From assembly GCA_025765615.1 (NCBI GenBank), contig JAIVFJ010000082.1, positions 186,001-250,000 on the forward strand: 64,000 nucleotides of DNA, written 5' to 3'. The stretch is from Zopfochytrium polystomum (lineage: Eukaryota; Chytridiomycota; Chytridiomycetes; Chytridiales; Chytridiaceae). A program made the position numbers and the translations under genes. Below, piece after piece: positions 12,381 through 24,083 of the stretch. Position 1 is the stretch's first letter, and every line of letters starts with the position of its first letter. The notes under the pieces are model-generated. The model made no database searches and was not told the DNA's origin. It saw only the letters and a program-made list of their open reading frames with translations.

Positions 12381-13487
12381 CAGGGTGGCTTGCATCCAAG
12401 CGGAGGGAGGAACATAAAAAAAGATGAAGGGCAAAAGAAAAGACATTACGTCAATAAGAATGTGAAGATCGCCCGGTCGGCCCGGACCGCCGATTGGCGC
12501 GTTGCCCTTGCCCGCGACGCGGACGCGGTTGCCCGTGTCGACGCCTGCAGGAATGGACACCTTCACCGTGTTCATCTTCTGGACCGCGCCAATGCCGTCG
12601 CAGGTTCCGCACTTTGAGCCTGGTGGGACGTACGAACCGGTCCCCGAGCACGTCTGGCAAGTCGTCGAGAGCTGGAACCCTCCGCGGATGAATATTTGCT
12701 GCGAGGTCACGGGAATAACGAAAGGCGTCCGTTCAGCAAAACGGTTCTTTGGAGGGCGGTACCAAGACTGGCTCACCTGGCCGGTCCCGCCGCATACAGA
12801 GCACTTTGACTTTTTCGCCCCCTTCTTCAGCCCGGACCCGGTACAATCGCCGCACGACGCGATCGCCTGGTACGACACGGTTTTTTCTGTCCCCTTTGCG
12901 GCGTCCATGAAAGAGATGCCGACTTCGATTTCCACGTCAGCCGGAAGCTGGGAGGCGAAAGGATTCCCTCCGAAGCCGCCGCGCGTACCCGCTCCTCGCC
13001 CGAACCCTCCGCCAAAAATGTGCTCGAAAAAATCTGCCCCGCCCATCGGGCCTCCACCACCAAATCCACCCTGAAACCCTCCTGGAAAGCCCTCCCCAAA
13101 GCCTGCGTTGCCCTCCGCTGCCCAACAGCAGGAAGACGGTGGTGCGAGAAGAGTACACGTCAGCCTTTACTCCAAATAGGCCCTTTGGAGAATGCAAAAT
13201 TAAAAACCCTCACCGTGCCCAAACTGGTCAAACTCTGCGCGTTTCTTGTCGTCCGACAAGATTTCGTACGCAGACTGCAGCTCCACGAATTTGTCCTTTG
13301 CTGCCGGATCCTTGTTCGAGTCCGGGTGAAGCTCCTTTGCTTTCTGATAGTACGCCTTTTTAATTTCTGAAGCTGATGCGTTCTTTGAGACGCCGATCAC
13401 TTCATACGGATCGCGCTTGGACTGCGCAATCGCTGGACAAAAAGGAATAAGGGCGTGAGTGCCGAACGAGTGAAGGGAGAGATTGGG

Positions 13488-13566
<79 letters not shown>

Positions 13567-13677
13567 AGAGAGAACCCTTGAAGAATGCGATCACTCACTC
13601 GTGGCGTGGAACGACCGCTTCTGAATCGGAGCGGACGGCTCCGCCAGCCCGTGCGGCTGGCGACTCCGCCCCACCAT
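11828..13677 (-). CDS. Mitochondrial DnaJ (Hsp40) co-chaperone, Mdj1-like
   Basis: Exons (minus): 13677-13599, 13432-13214, 13102-12777, 12698-12450, 12325-11828, summing to 1371 nt (456 aa). The order is: an Arg/Ser-rich presequence ending in IQKRSFHAT, a mitochondrial-type signal; the J domain ([13 protein letters not shown] ... [15 protein letters not shown], with HPD); a Gly/Phe linker; four zinc-finger CxxCxGxG motifs ([32 protein letters not shown]); the substrate-binding C-terminal domain; and a His/Glu tail. It would stimulate matrix Hsp70 (Ssc1) in folding. The start at 13677 is preferred. The frame stays open to a Met at 14250, but that extension is a compositional Pro/Leu/Ala stretch. 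Intron 1 contains the 85-nt GA/CT microsatellite, and the last intron a long poly-A/T run. Confidence 0.9.
13490..13574. repeat. (GA)n microsatellite inside a DnaJ intron
   Basis: About 85 nt of almost pure AG dinucleotide repeat, with two GG interruptions. It lies inside the 166-nt first intron of the DnaJ gene and reads as CT on the coding strand. Confidence 0.95.
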
Positions 13678-15176
13678 TGCTCCCGCGCATCCGAGCGACC
13701 ACGCTAGTCCATGATAGTGCTGCCCCGACGACGACGAACGCTGGCGCGATGCCGTGTACCTCCGGGACTGTGTGCTCGCGGAGGAGGAGGAGCCGACGAG
13801 CGGGGAATACGGTCGTAGTGGGGGCGAGTGGACGGTAAAGGGCGCGGAAGCGATCACGGCGCAGGCGGCGGGCGGGTAGGTGGTGCTTGCGGGCGGTCGG
13901 GGAGGAGGAGGCGGCTGGTGGGCAGCCGCGTCCGCACGCGGACGATGTAATGAGGCGGGCGGGGGCGGGGGCGGTGGCGGCAGCAGTAGCGCGGGCGGCG
14001 ATCGAGGCCGATGGGAGTGGAGCCAGCATGGCGGAGTTGTCGGTTCAGCGGTCGCGGTGGGGGGGGGCGGTTTCCAGCAAGCGAGGCTGCAGGGAGCTGC
14101 AGGGGGCAGCAGGGGATGGCGGATGGCGATGATGAAGAGCCCGATGACGAAGGTGGCGAGGAGGAGGAGGAGGAGGAGGAGGAGGAGGAGGAGGAACGGC
14201 GGCGGCGGCGACGACGGCGACGACGGCGTCGGCGGCGAGTCGGAGGCCAAGAACGAAGAAAGAAAGCGAAGGAAAAACCGCGCTCGCCTTCGATCGCGCC
14301 CCTATTTTCTTTCTATTTTCTTTCTTTCTTTCTTTCTTTTTTTTTTTTTTTCAGCTGTTGTTGTTATTGTTTCTTGATTGTGTTCTGTCTGTTTTGTTTT
14401 TACATTCACATAATTTTTAATGTTTCAATTTTTCAATTTTTCAATTTTTCAATTTTTTTTTTTTTTTTTTTTTTGGTCTTCTTATTTTGTACTTTTTTTT
14501 TGATCTTGTTCGATTTTGTTCTGCACCCTTCCTTGTCACGAAAAGGCTGCAAGAAGGCCACAGGCTGAAAACTCTGTGCGCAAAGGATGTATGACTTCGA
14601 AGAGGGAGTTGCCGAGTTGGTGGGCCGACGGCAGCAAAGAGGAAGACCAAAGCAGAGAGGGTAAAAAGGGCGGATGGGTTGGGGCATTGAGAAACAGACA
14701 CAGACAGAGAGAGAGAGAGAGAGGAGAGAAAGAGAGAGTTTTGAGACACAAGCTTGGGCGAGGAGCTCAAAGAAATATCAAAAAGCAATAAAGCAGCCAA
14801 AGGGTGGCCGGAGGAAGAAGACGTAGAAGAAGAGGAAGAAGAGAAAAGGACTGCCCCGTCCAGATCGGAAAGTAAGAGTCGTGAAGGGGGGGCGGGCGGT
14901 GTGAGTGTGAGTGAGTATGTGTGTCTGTTTGTGTGTTATTACTGACCAAAGCAATAAAAAAAAATAGTTCACGCGTGTTACGCAACGGGAGGGGGGGTCC
15001 GATCTCATCACACAGCCGCCCTCGGCTGGCCTGCATCCTCCTTCCTTGTTGTGGAGCCTTGGCTCCTGTTGTCGGACTTGCCAACCATCGACGCTATCGC
15101 CTTTGTCGCCTCGGCGATACCTTTTTATTGTTGTTCGTTGTCGTTTTGGTTTTTTTTGAAGGGTGAAGGTAAGGGT
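13678..15176. other. Simple-sequence-rich intergenic region
   Basis: Holds the upstream part of the DnaJ gene and the downstream part of the Sel1-repeat gene. Visible are (GAG)n at about 14158-14192, poly-T at 14337-14351 and 14453-14474, a four-fold TTTTTCAA tandem at 14426-14455, and GA repeats at 14706-14737. Long frames here encode only low-complexity Leu, Pro, Glu or Arg runs, so I call no gene. Confidence 0.5.
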
Positions 15177-18160
15177 TTACAGCGTCAAGGCAGCTGAAAT
15201 CCCGCGAGAGCAGAAGGAAAAACAAAAGACGCTCACCGTGTGCTTCAGCCCTGCGAAACCAGACAAGCGCCTCTTCCTCATCCTTTTCGCAGCCGCGCCC
15301 TTCCTTCTTGCATCTGCCCATGTTGTACTCTGCCTCGGGCAGACTCGACCTTTTTTTTTTTTTTAAATGCAAGCCAAGACACCAATCGATCGGTTAAAGG
15401 TGACACACACACACGCACACACACACACACACACACATTAGCAACAGCCGCAAATGAGTGAATAGCTCCTTACATTGCCGCGCGCTTGAACAGACTGTAC
15501 CCAATGACATCATTTCTTGCGAGCCCTCGTCCCGTCATGTAAAGCTCTCCCAAATTATTGCAGCCGCGAATGTGTCCCAGGTTGGCCGCCTTCCGGTACC
15601 ACTGCACCGCGAGCGCCAGGTCCTGCTTCACCGCCACCATGCCCTTCAAGATGCGCTTCGTCCCGCCCGGAGAGCCGCTGCTGGCCTCGCTCCCGAGGCT
15701 GCTCGTCGAGATCGACCGCCCGAGACGCGGCGAACGCCGCACCGCCGCCGCGGACGACAGCGGCGACGACGGCATCACAGAGCCTCTCGACACGGACGAC
15801 GGGACAGAGTCCTCGTCCAACGCGGCGGACGCCGCGGCGGCGGCCGCCGCCGCTGCAGCAGCGGTGGTGCTGCTGGCGTTGGTAGCAAGGTCGTCCACGG
15901 AGCCGGATCGCGACCCCGCGAGGGGCGTGGCGGAGGGCGTCGCTAGTGGGGTCGCCGAAGTGGCCGCGCCCTTCTCCTCGGTGTGCCGCAACAGAATCTT
16001 GTTGACGTGGGCCTGGCCGGAAATGCCGGCGGCGCTCCACTGCGACGGGTCGACGGCACCAGGGGTGAAGCCTGTTGCGTAAGCAAGACCCACGGCGAAA
16101 GCGGCCTCGGGGTACTCGCCCGTCTCCCACGCGCGAATGTACCATTTGACGGCTTTGTTGGGATCTGGCATTACGCCAATGCCCTTCGTATAGGCTTCCC
16201 CGAGCGCCAGGGCCGCCTCCTTGTTCTTGCCGGTTTCCCACGCTTTCATGAGCCATACCATCGCTTGTCCGGGGTCAGCCATTTCGACACCCTTCCCCAC
16301 GATGAGATACGCGGCAAGCGTAACCTGGGCCTCGTGGTAGCCCTCGTCCGCCGCCATCCGGTACCACTTGACGGCCGAGACGAAATCGGCGTGAGTAGCG
16401 TGGTACTGGCCAAGATGAAACATTGCAGTTTTGAGGCTACGGCTGATGGGAGAAAGATCGGGGTTCAGGAAATTTCGAGCGTCCGCGTTGCCGTGGACCA
16501 CAGCCAGCTTGTGGAGCGCTTCAATGCCCGACTGCGGGAATCCCCACTCGATGCTGCGCAGGGCAGAGTTCAAGGCGGGGTCGAGCGCTCGCCTGACTTT
16601 GAGTTCCTCCTCCCGAGACTTGAGGTCGCCCTCGATTCGATGCCTGTCTTTCAACCGTCGCTGCGCCTCTTCCCTTTGCTTTTTGGCCTGCGCCGCCAGG
16701 CGCTCGCGTTCCTTGGCCTCCTCCTCTTCTTGTGCCTTCTTGCGGGCGTTCACACGAGCTCGCCAGTGCGCACCCGCAACAGGGTCTGCGGGCACGCCGA
16801 TTCCTGACTCGTAACCACGGGCAAGATACTCTTCCGACGCCTCGTGGCCAGCATCGACTGCTCGATGGAACCACGCCATCGCCTCGGAGCCCTTACCCTT
16901 TGATCTCAAATAAATAGCAAACTCGTGCATCGCGGGAGGGTAGCCCAAATCTGCTGCGCTTCTGATCAAGACGATCGCTTCCGCCACCTTTTTTGCCGCG
17001 GAATTCTGATCTGAACCTGTTATCATACCCACCACGGAGGTTGGGGCACTCGGCACCTGTGCATCGTGCAGCAGATGCAGGCCGTGCGACAGCATTCCAG
17101 CCGGTGTGCCCAGCACGGCCATTCGTCTATTTGTCCACTCCTTCACCTTTGTAGCGTTGGCAAGCCGAGAAGGGTGATAGCATTCGATAAGATATTTCAT
17201 CGCCTCAACGTGGTCGCACTGGACGGCGGCCGTCTCAAACAGTCGCACTGCTTTCTCCCACTGCCGCTGGTCGTAAAACTTCTTGCCTTCGTAAAAGTCA
17301 TCTTCAGGGTTGTACACTGCAGGAGGCGTGATGTGGGTCGGACTGTACTCTGGAGGCGGGCCCAAGAGCTCTTCCTCGGTGAGTTCAGGATCAATGATGG
17401 CTTGGAACGCGTTCACAATCGAAGACAGAATGCCAGCGCTCGACGTCGGGGTATTGGGTGTCTGGACTTGACTCCCTCGGTGCCTCGTCTGCGCCGAGGA
17501 GGACGATGTCGAGATTGCGGTTGCAGCCTTGCCGCCTGCTCCGCCGCCACTGCTGGGCTGGCTGGCTTTCGATGTTGGCGCAGTGGTGGCGGGGCCCGTC
17601 GCCGAGGCGGGAAGCGGCGACTCGCCCCGCTGCGCGACAACGGTAACAACGCCAGGGGTGGTGGCAGGGGCGGCTTCGACGGGCGTCTTCTCCTTTTCCT
17701 CCGCCTCCTCCTGCGGCGGCTCTGCGCTCCTTCGCGACGAAACGAAGCTTTCGTCCGAGGTGTACCCGTCCTCGCCGTCCTCGTCGGCGTCTTCCATCTT
17801 GTCGCGGATCGAGGGGCCTACGGGCCAGCCAGCGGGCGCCAACTGATTTGCGAGGTCCTGCGGAGTGGCCATGGTGCTCCTGGCGGCAGTGTTGGTGGCG
17901 GGAACGGTGGTAGTAGTAGTAGTGTTGGTGGTGGTGGTGGTGGTAGTGGTGGCGCCGACGGTGGCGGCGGCTGCGGTGGCGACGGGATCTGCCGGCAACG
18001 GGGGAAGATCGATGGGTCGTCTTTTTTGCCCTCCTGCAACCACCTCTGTCTGCTGCTGCTGGGACGACGGCTCCGACGCGACCACTGCATTGAAATGAGG
18101 CGAGCGCGTCGCTGGGTAGATGAGCCCGGTGACGGGCACGTCCTCGGATTCCGACGCCAT
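15177..18160 (-). CDS. Sel1-repeat (TPR-like) scaffold protein
   Basis: Exons (minus): 18160-15474, 15349-15237, 15193-15177, summing to 2817 nt (938 aa, in frame). The Met at 18160 (MASESEDVPVTG) is preferred over an upstream in-frame Met, which would add only a repetitive Gln/Ala/Lys segment encoded by GCTT repeats. The first 250 residues are disordered (Thr and Ser/Pro runs). Sel1-like repeats begin near FYEGKKFYDQRQWEKAVRLF and recur: AIVLIRSAADLGYPPAMHEF, SAVKWYRMAADEGYHEAQVT, KAVKWYIRAWETGEYPEAAF, LAVQWYRKAANLGHIRGCNN and AEYNMGRCKKEGRGCEKDEEE. A charged coiled-coil stretch (EEEEAKERERLAAQAKK) splits the array. Such proteins are adaptors, for example chitin-synthase activators or ERAD scaffolds. 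The exact role is unknown. The first listed intron carries a GT repeat and a poly-A run. The 17-nt final exon is a model. Confidence 0.8.
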
Positions 18161-18483
18161 TATTGCTTGTTTGCTTGCTTGCTTGCAAGGCCAAAGGAAA
18201 AGTGAAAAGCGTGATGTGATCTCCAAGTAGTGCGAGCCAGTCACGGCTCAAGGCTCAGTTGCAATTCAAGGCCACTTTTTTTATGCGGGTCGCGTAACGC
18301 GAGATCGCTCCGCACAGTGATTCAAACAAAACAAAACTGAGTGAAAAAATATACGAACTCTTTACCAATCCTCTCTCGCTCACTCACTCGCTCACTCACA
18401 AAGGGCAATAATATTAATGGAAAGACAGTCGGCAACGCCCTCGCCACACGAATCATCAACGGATCAACGTTCCACTCAAAAAG
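18161..18483. promoter_or_regulatory. Upstream region of the Sel1-repeat gene
   Basis: About 320 nt between the Sel1 start and the stop of the next minus-strand gene. It contains (GCTT)n at 18168-18184, an A-rich core, and a TCACTCACTCGCTCACTCAC tandem at about 18379-18398. No gene seen. Confidence 0.4.
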
Positions 18484-21126
18484 TCAAAGGGCTGCGACGG
18501 GTGCCGCCGCTGCCGACGAAGTGGGCGCCAGCGACTTGTCGCCCGCTTGCTGAGAGGTCCTATTCCACCGCACCAGCTTCGCGGAGACAACCTCCACGTC
18601 CAGCTGCAAGAACATGCCTCCCTCGGCCGCAGCGCCCCATGACTCTCCGTCGTCTGCCTCATCTTCAGGCGCCCAAAGACGCTCTGCGCCAATGCCTTCA
18701 ACGCGCGCAGAGCTTGCTTGGTCCAACATAACCACCTCCTCTCCTTCTGAGTCGAACCAGGTCGCTCCTACCAATCCCGCGTCCTGTAAGGACGCAACAT
18801 TGTCTCCACGCGCAGCAGTGGGTCTCTTTTCCAAGTGCGCTAACAAAGAGATGCGGTGCTTGGTATGTTCAGTGGTCTCAACCTTCCCTTGGCCAAACTT
18901 CGATTGGCAGTCCACGGTGCAGCTGGTTGCGGCCAACGACTTGCTTTGAGCCCCATCAATCCATGCCAGGCCCGTCTCCTCTTCCGAGTCCACCTTTACG
19001 TGCTTGCCTCGAATCCTGCGGGACAGCAACCCAGCATTCACGTCGTCAGAACTGCTGTCGCTTAATGGAATCAAATCTGTCCGCAGCGGCCGACCGACCG
19101 CGGTTTCGTGGACAGTAAGGCCCATCTCCGCGCCGGAAAATCGCCTGCTCTCCTCCAGCAATCCGCTGAGCCAAACGATGCGACCTTGCGACTCTGCGGA
19201 CAGATCCGCTTCCTTTGCCAGGGTCAAGAATACCTCGGAGAGCCGCGGAACAGGAAGAGTGAGGGAAGATTCAATAACACTACATGTCGCTGGCTGGGAA
19301 ATGCCCGCTCGATAAGGATCCAAAAGCGCGTGCGAGAGATGGCTTCCAACGGACAGGGAGGTTGTCGGAGCGATAATAAAGTGGGACGAGGGCGCAGCAG
19401 CTGCAAAAGCTGCTGATGTGTGGCAAGCTCCTGATACGGCCGAGCAACCCGCTACATTACTCGCCGTCGAATGCGTTCCATCCAGAAGAGGAACATCGGG
19501 GAAAGTCGGACGAGAAGAGAAGACTCGGGGAGAGAACTTGGGCACAATGTCTGTCATTGAGCTGAAGTTTGCGATATGAGCACAACAATCTTAAATTGAG
19601 CAACGGAAACCCAACTTACTTTCTTGAAGCGACGCTTGTGCTTTGGCGATCAAAGCCTAGACTTGTCGGAAACAGAAACATCGCAAACGAGAAGAAGAAC
19701 GCCTGGAAAATATTGTTACATCTTTTGAAAGGTAAGGAACAAGACAGCCTACCGCAAAGATTGCACCAATCTTCTTGTTGGCGGCCATGGTGCTAGGACC
19801 TTCGAAAGCTTCAGAGTAACCGCGCTTCCCAAGCAATCGACTATCCGCAGGTGCTGGAATTGCCCGGCCAGTTTCAAAATCGCCCAGATCGAAAAGGAGA
19901 TCATCCAAGGATAACATCTTTCCATCCTCAGCCGAGTCAGGCAGCCGACCTGGAGGCGCGCGTTGATTCCACTGTGAGAGAGTTCTTCTCAAATAGACAT
20001 TTTGTTCCCGGATTTGATTTCCCCATTTCTCCAGCTCCAGAAGTCTTTCCTTCAATGCTTCATTCTCCCTTATGAGGGACTGCGCATGAGTTTCCAAGGA
20101 AGACAAGTGCTCTTTTCGTCGCTTTCGTGACTGGTCTGCGGCTTCGCGATTTTTCACCATCCGCTCATGCCTTTTCGCTTCGGCGGGATCCGTGAAAACG
20201 GGTGTCGGCGCCGCCACCGGCTCATTTCTCTCCAATTGTCGGAGAACCGGCTGGGCATAGTTGGAAGTTGGTGTTTCCATTCCACCCGGTGTGAATGGGG
20301 TAGATTTTGTTGAACAAACTGTCTTGCTTCCGTTCAAAGTGTCACCACCACATTCAAGTTTCACGCGAGCGCCAGGAGTGGAGGGGGTCGGGCCGTCGTC
20401 TTGACAATAAGGGGCTGACTCGTCTGAGGACAAAGGTTGAGTACCCTTCTTTTTACGGCCGGGCTTCCGGCGCACTGGCTCGACAAGAAGTTGTTGACAG
20501 GACAGCGCTGTTTCCGAGTGAAGAATTTCGAGCAGCTGCTGAGAGGGCTGCGGCATGGGGACATCCGGTGGAAGATCGAGGGCGGTCTGCGCAGGAGGCA
20601 TTAAACAGGGAGTCGGTTTGGCAAGGTTAGGATAGTAGTAGTCATCGCTGTCCCTGATAATTTGGTTTGCCGATGACAAGGGGGAGAGCACATCGTTCAT
20701 CCGTCCAGAATTGGGGATTGAAAATGGCTGAGGCGAGTCCCCTGGCGACGAGAACGCAACAACGCTACTCGGGGACGGTCGCGGGGAGGTCAATTTCTCA
20801 GAAATAGTGTGCGCGGGGGACAGAGCTCCTGCTGGCTCAGCCCTAATTTGTTGTGGAGCTTTCAGAAGATCACCGTCCGCAGACGCGTCAGAAAAAGGAG
20901 ACGGCAAATCCAGGAACAAGGCGCATGGATCATCATCATCGTTGGTTAAGGAACCCAACGTCTCCTCCATACTATTAAGTACCGGTTGTTCGAATAGAGA
21001 GGAGTCTTCGGAAAAAAGCAGCGAAACGTCATGCGGAGTGATAGCCGCCGCGTGACTGTTCACGCCGTTTTCCTTATATTCGGCGTCGGTCACAGAAGAT
21101 GTCGAGAAATCGAATAAGCTCTCCAT
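18484..21126 (-). CDS. ATF6/CREB3-like membrane-anchored bZIP transcription factor
   Basis: Exons (minus): 21126-19753, 19702-19620, 19561-18484, summing to 2535 nt (844 aa, in frame). Residues 1-310 are an acidic/Ser/Pro activation region. The bZIP follows: RMVKNREAADQSRKRRKEHL (basic region, N-x-x-A-A-x-x-S-R) then LETHAQSLIRENEALKERLLELE (zipper). The RMVKNRE...QSRKRRKE pattern resembles ATF6. About 90 residues on, splicing creates one hydrophobic segment, KKIGAIFAAFFFSFAMFLFP, ending in a proline as in substrates cut within the membrane. About 370 further residues would be lumenal and include RTDL, a possible site-1-protease-like RxxL. The inferred role is an ER-tethered stress factor released by proteolysis. 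A Met at 21159 would add 11 residues. The third exon also looks like a stand-alone ORF starting MTDIVPKF, but exon 2 splices into it in frame. Confidence 0.78.
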
Positions 21127-21805
21127 CAGCGGGGTAGTAGAGATTCCCCTTGAAAACAACTCTGAGCCCTCGCCCAGGGATGGAGCACTTGTGAAAACAG
21201 CTGCAGGGGGTAATTGCGCATTCCGGTCTGGCAGTGACTGCTCTTAACGTGAGGAGTGCGGGCGGACGAGCGATTTTGGCGGCGATCTTGTTGTTTGCTG
21301 CTGGCGCATCGCGCCGCGGTGGAAGGGTTGCGGCCCGCGGTGAGGGTGGGTCCAGGGCCGACTGTCTTGGCAGTGGGCGCTGGCGCCAGGCGGCGAAAGT
21401 TCCTCGATCCCGAGTCGACAACCAGACCTGACGGTAGCGACGCCAAGGGCGGGCACGAGGCGGGCGGAACGGCGGCCGCGGCCGTAGCTGAGGGGGGCAT
21501 CGGCCATAGTTTCGGCTCTTCTCTGGAAGGAGGGCGGTGGTTGACCACACGTGCTGCTGCTGCTGCCTCTTGCTGCTTGCGGTAAGATCTTTGTCTGACA
21601 GCAGCTGAGGTGTGGCGGCGGCCGCCTTTTCCATTTTCTTCCACGTCAAAAGGCCAAACAGACCAAACCTTTCCTTGTGTCAGGCTGTAATGTTGCTAGC
21701 TCACTCTCTGTCCCTCACAGTCTCTTTCTGTCTCTCCATCTGGCTGCTGTTACTTTCTTGTTCTCTCTCTCACTCTCCCCTCTTCTCCTCTCCTCTCTCC
21801 TCCTC

Positions 21806-21847
<42 letters not shown>

Positions 21848-22351
21848 CTTGTCCCGCGACGAAGTCGTCGTGGAACTTTCCACCGCAACGGGGGTGGCAA
21901 ACACAAAGCGGCTGGCTCTGCGAACCACTTTCATTGTCGCTGCGCACCAAGTCCGAGGCGGACCTACCACACGTAATAGGTCATAAGCTGAAAGAGGTCA
22001 TCCAGCACACATTATTCTCCGAAAGTCACAACCCCGCTCATAAAACGCTCATTGTTCTTGTTCTCGTTTCTCGGAACGGAGCTGAGTAACTCACTCTCTA
22101 ATTGGCCTGGGCGGGCGGGCAGGACCCGACAAACTAAACCCACGCTCGCTCGCTGCAGGCCGCAGATAGGATAGCACGCGAAACTGGGCGAAAGTGGAAA
22201 CCTGCAACAACCCCAACCGTGGGGACTCCGCTGACCCGCACCGCCACCGCACCCAACAAAATGAATGGAAAAAGGGAGGCGAGTGAGACATGAGAAAGAA
22301 AGAAAACCCAAAAAAGCACGAAGGAACCGCACCGCCCACCTCTGCCCCACA
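21127..22351. promoter_or_regulatory. Divergent promoter region between bZIP and PPxY-protein genes
   Basis: About 1.2 kb between two divergently transcribed genes. It contains a CT tract (21798-21844), CT-rich DNA from 21705, and G/A-rich leader sequence before 22352. Open frames upstream of the bZIP (to 21649) are Arg/Pro/Ala-rich and probably 5' UTR. Confidence 0.45.
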
Positions 22352-22876
22352 ATGTCTCACCACCAGAAAGGTTACTCGGCAGTTCCCACAGAGGACCTCC
22401 TAGCACTCAACGATCAAGTTGCCGCAAGCAGCAGCAGCACCAGCAGCACCAGCAGTAGCCACCAGAGCAGCGACAAGAAACAGGGCCAGCCTGCGGGCCT
22501 AACAGCGGCGATCGCCGATCCCGCCGCTCCTCACTTCATCGTTCCCATGGATACCACCACAGACCCTGCAGCCGCCGCCGCCGCCGACGCCGACGCCCCG
22601 CCGGCATACCAACCTCCCGATTCGACGTTCTTCCTGCAGGTGCCGACGTACTTTTTCAGCGCACCGGGCCGCAGCGTGCCCGTGCAGCTTCCCGTCGTCC
22701 ACCCTGTCACCGGCATCCCACAGATGCAGCTGGTGCCGGGCCAGCAAGCACCGATGGTTGTGCTGCACGGGTCGGAGCCGTCCGACGATCTGCTCCGCGA
22801 AGGCAAACCAGTGGTTATGATGTGCCCGTACGAAGGCATTTACGTCATGACGATGGTCGGGAGGAGGCCCAGTTGA
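22352..22876 (+). CDS. Small Ser/Ala-rich protein with a PPxY motif, function unknown
   Basis: A single-exon frame of 174 aa. The Met at 22352 (MSHHQKGYSAVPTEDLLAL) is chosen because the 29 upstream in-frame residues are Arg/Lys-rich leader sequence. The N-terminus has a Ser/Thr run. The middle has an Ala/Asp run and APPAYQPP, a PPxY motif of the kind bound by WW domains of Nedd4/Rsp5-type ligases. The C-terminal half is ordered-looking and hydrophobic (STFFLQVPTYFFS, VPVQLPVVHPVTGIPQMQLV, VVMMCPYEGIYVMTMVGRR). No transmembrane helix or known domain is recognised. It could be an adaptor or membrane-associated protein. Confidence 0.6.
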   Translation: MSHHQKGYSAVPTEDLLALNDQVAASSSSTSSTSSSHQSSDKKQGQPAGLTAAIADPAAPHFIVPMDTTTDPAAAAAADADAPPAYQPPDSTFFLQVPTYFFSAPGRSVPVQLPVVHPVTGIPQMQLVPGQQAPMVVLHGSEPSDDLLREGKPVVMMCPYEGIYVMTMVGRRPS

Positions 22877-24033
22877 GTGTCGAATGTGTGTGTGTGGGGT
22901 GGACTTTGCCAACTTACCACCCCTGCCATGCTACCGCCACCCACCTCCCCCTTTTCTTTACCCTCATCAGGCTGCCTTGCCTGGGGATCGACGGGCCTAA
23001 TGTGCATGTGGGGATTCGGTCCCTGTGCGGTGATTCCGCTCTTTGTCCCGAGCTGCCAAAACATTGTGCATTCCTGCTCGTCCTGCCGGAAGGACCTGGC
23101 GACTGTCCCGGGAATCTGAGCGAGAGGGAGGGATGAATGTGGGTTGGTCGAGAAAGGTGCGAAGCAACAGAGACTCATACAAGTACGACATTCCTTTTAT
23201 GCTTGGTCTTGAAAATGGAGAGAGAGAGAGCAGTGCCACAGATACAGTCAGCCGCACCCGACGCTGGGCCTTATCTCGTGTCGCACGGGCGGTTCTCGCT
23301 CCTTCAGTTTGCTGTGCGTTTTTCCAGAAGGGTGCGAACAAGAAAGAAAAGAGTGCCGGTCGAGATGTGGTCCGCCCGTCTCTCTCTGGTGACGACGAAC
23401 AAAGGACCTCTTTCCAGTGAAGAACGGTTCTTCCATTGAGTTGCGTGGCCACGTCCACGGAAGCTGTGTTACGTGACGCCCGCTGTCTCAGCAAGTAAGC
23501 GGGAGACAGGGGGACAAACAATTATGGCTCAAGGTGGGTTGTTTGGGTTTCTCTTCTGTTTTTTTCCCCAAACGTTGGAGAATAGAGGTTCGCATCGCCG
23601 CACCTCCACTCTGTGAGCCTGCGAAGAAGGCAACCGACCACACCAAGTGTAGCTTCTGTCAAGCAAACCGCCACAATGGCAGTAGTCGGTGAGTGTGACT
23701 CTCTATCGCCGCCGGGCACCCGCGCCGGCTGTTCCCCTCAAACCCACGGCGGTCCTTGGCAGTTGCGTGGTGGCCGTTCCTTTGGCCAATAGCTCTTCTC
23801 CCCCTTCCCCCCCGCCCTCACCCCTACCCACCGCCGACCACTGCTCCTGTCGTCACGCTGGCGCGACGCGACCGCATTTGCGGGTGGTCGCTCCTTCGGT
23901 CGACAGCCCTTCTTTCCTCCTTACGGCCTCCGCCAACGACTGGGGGCACGCACACACACACACACAGAGCGGCCGCCACGGTTCCAGTCGTGGTCTGGTG
24001 GTGACCGTGGTCGTGTGTGTGTTGTATGTGTGT

Positions 24034-24083
<50 letters not shown>

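Noticed and set aside
13591..14250. N-terminal extension of the DnaJ protein with a poly-Leu hydrophobic run that looks like a membrane helix
   Set aside because: The Leu run comes from a (GAG)n/(CTC)n repeat. A downstream Met at 13677 gives a normal mitochondrial presequence and a family-typical length.
18162..18244. In-frame upstream start of the Sel1-repeat protein
   Set aside because: It adds only a segment encoded by GCTT repeats. The Met at 18160 begins sequence of normal composition.
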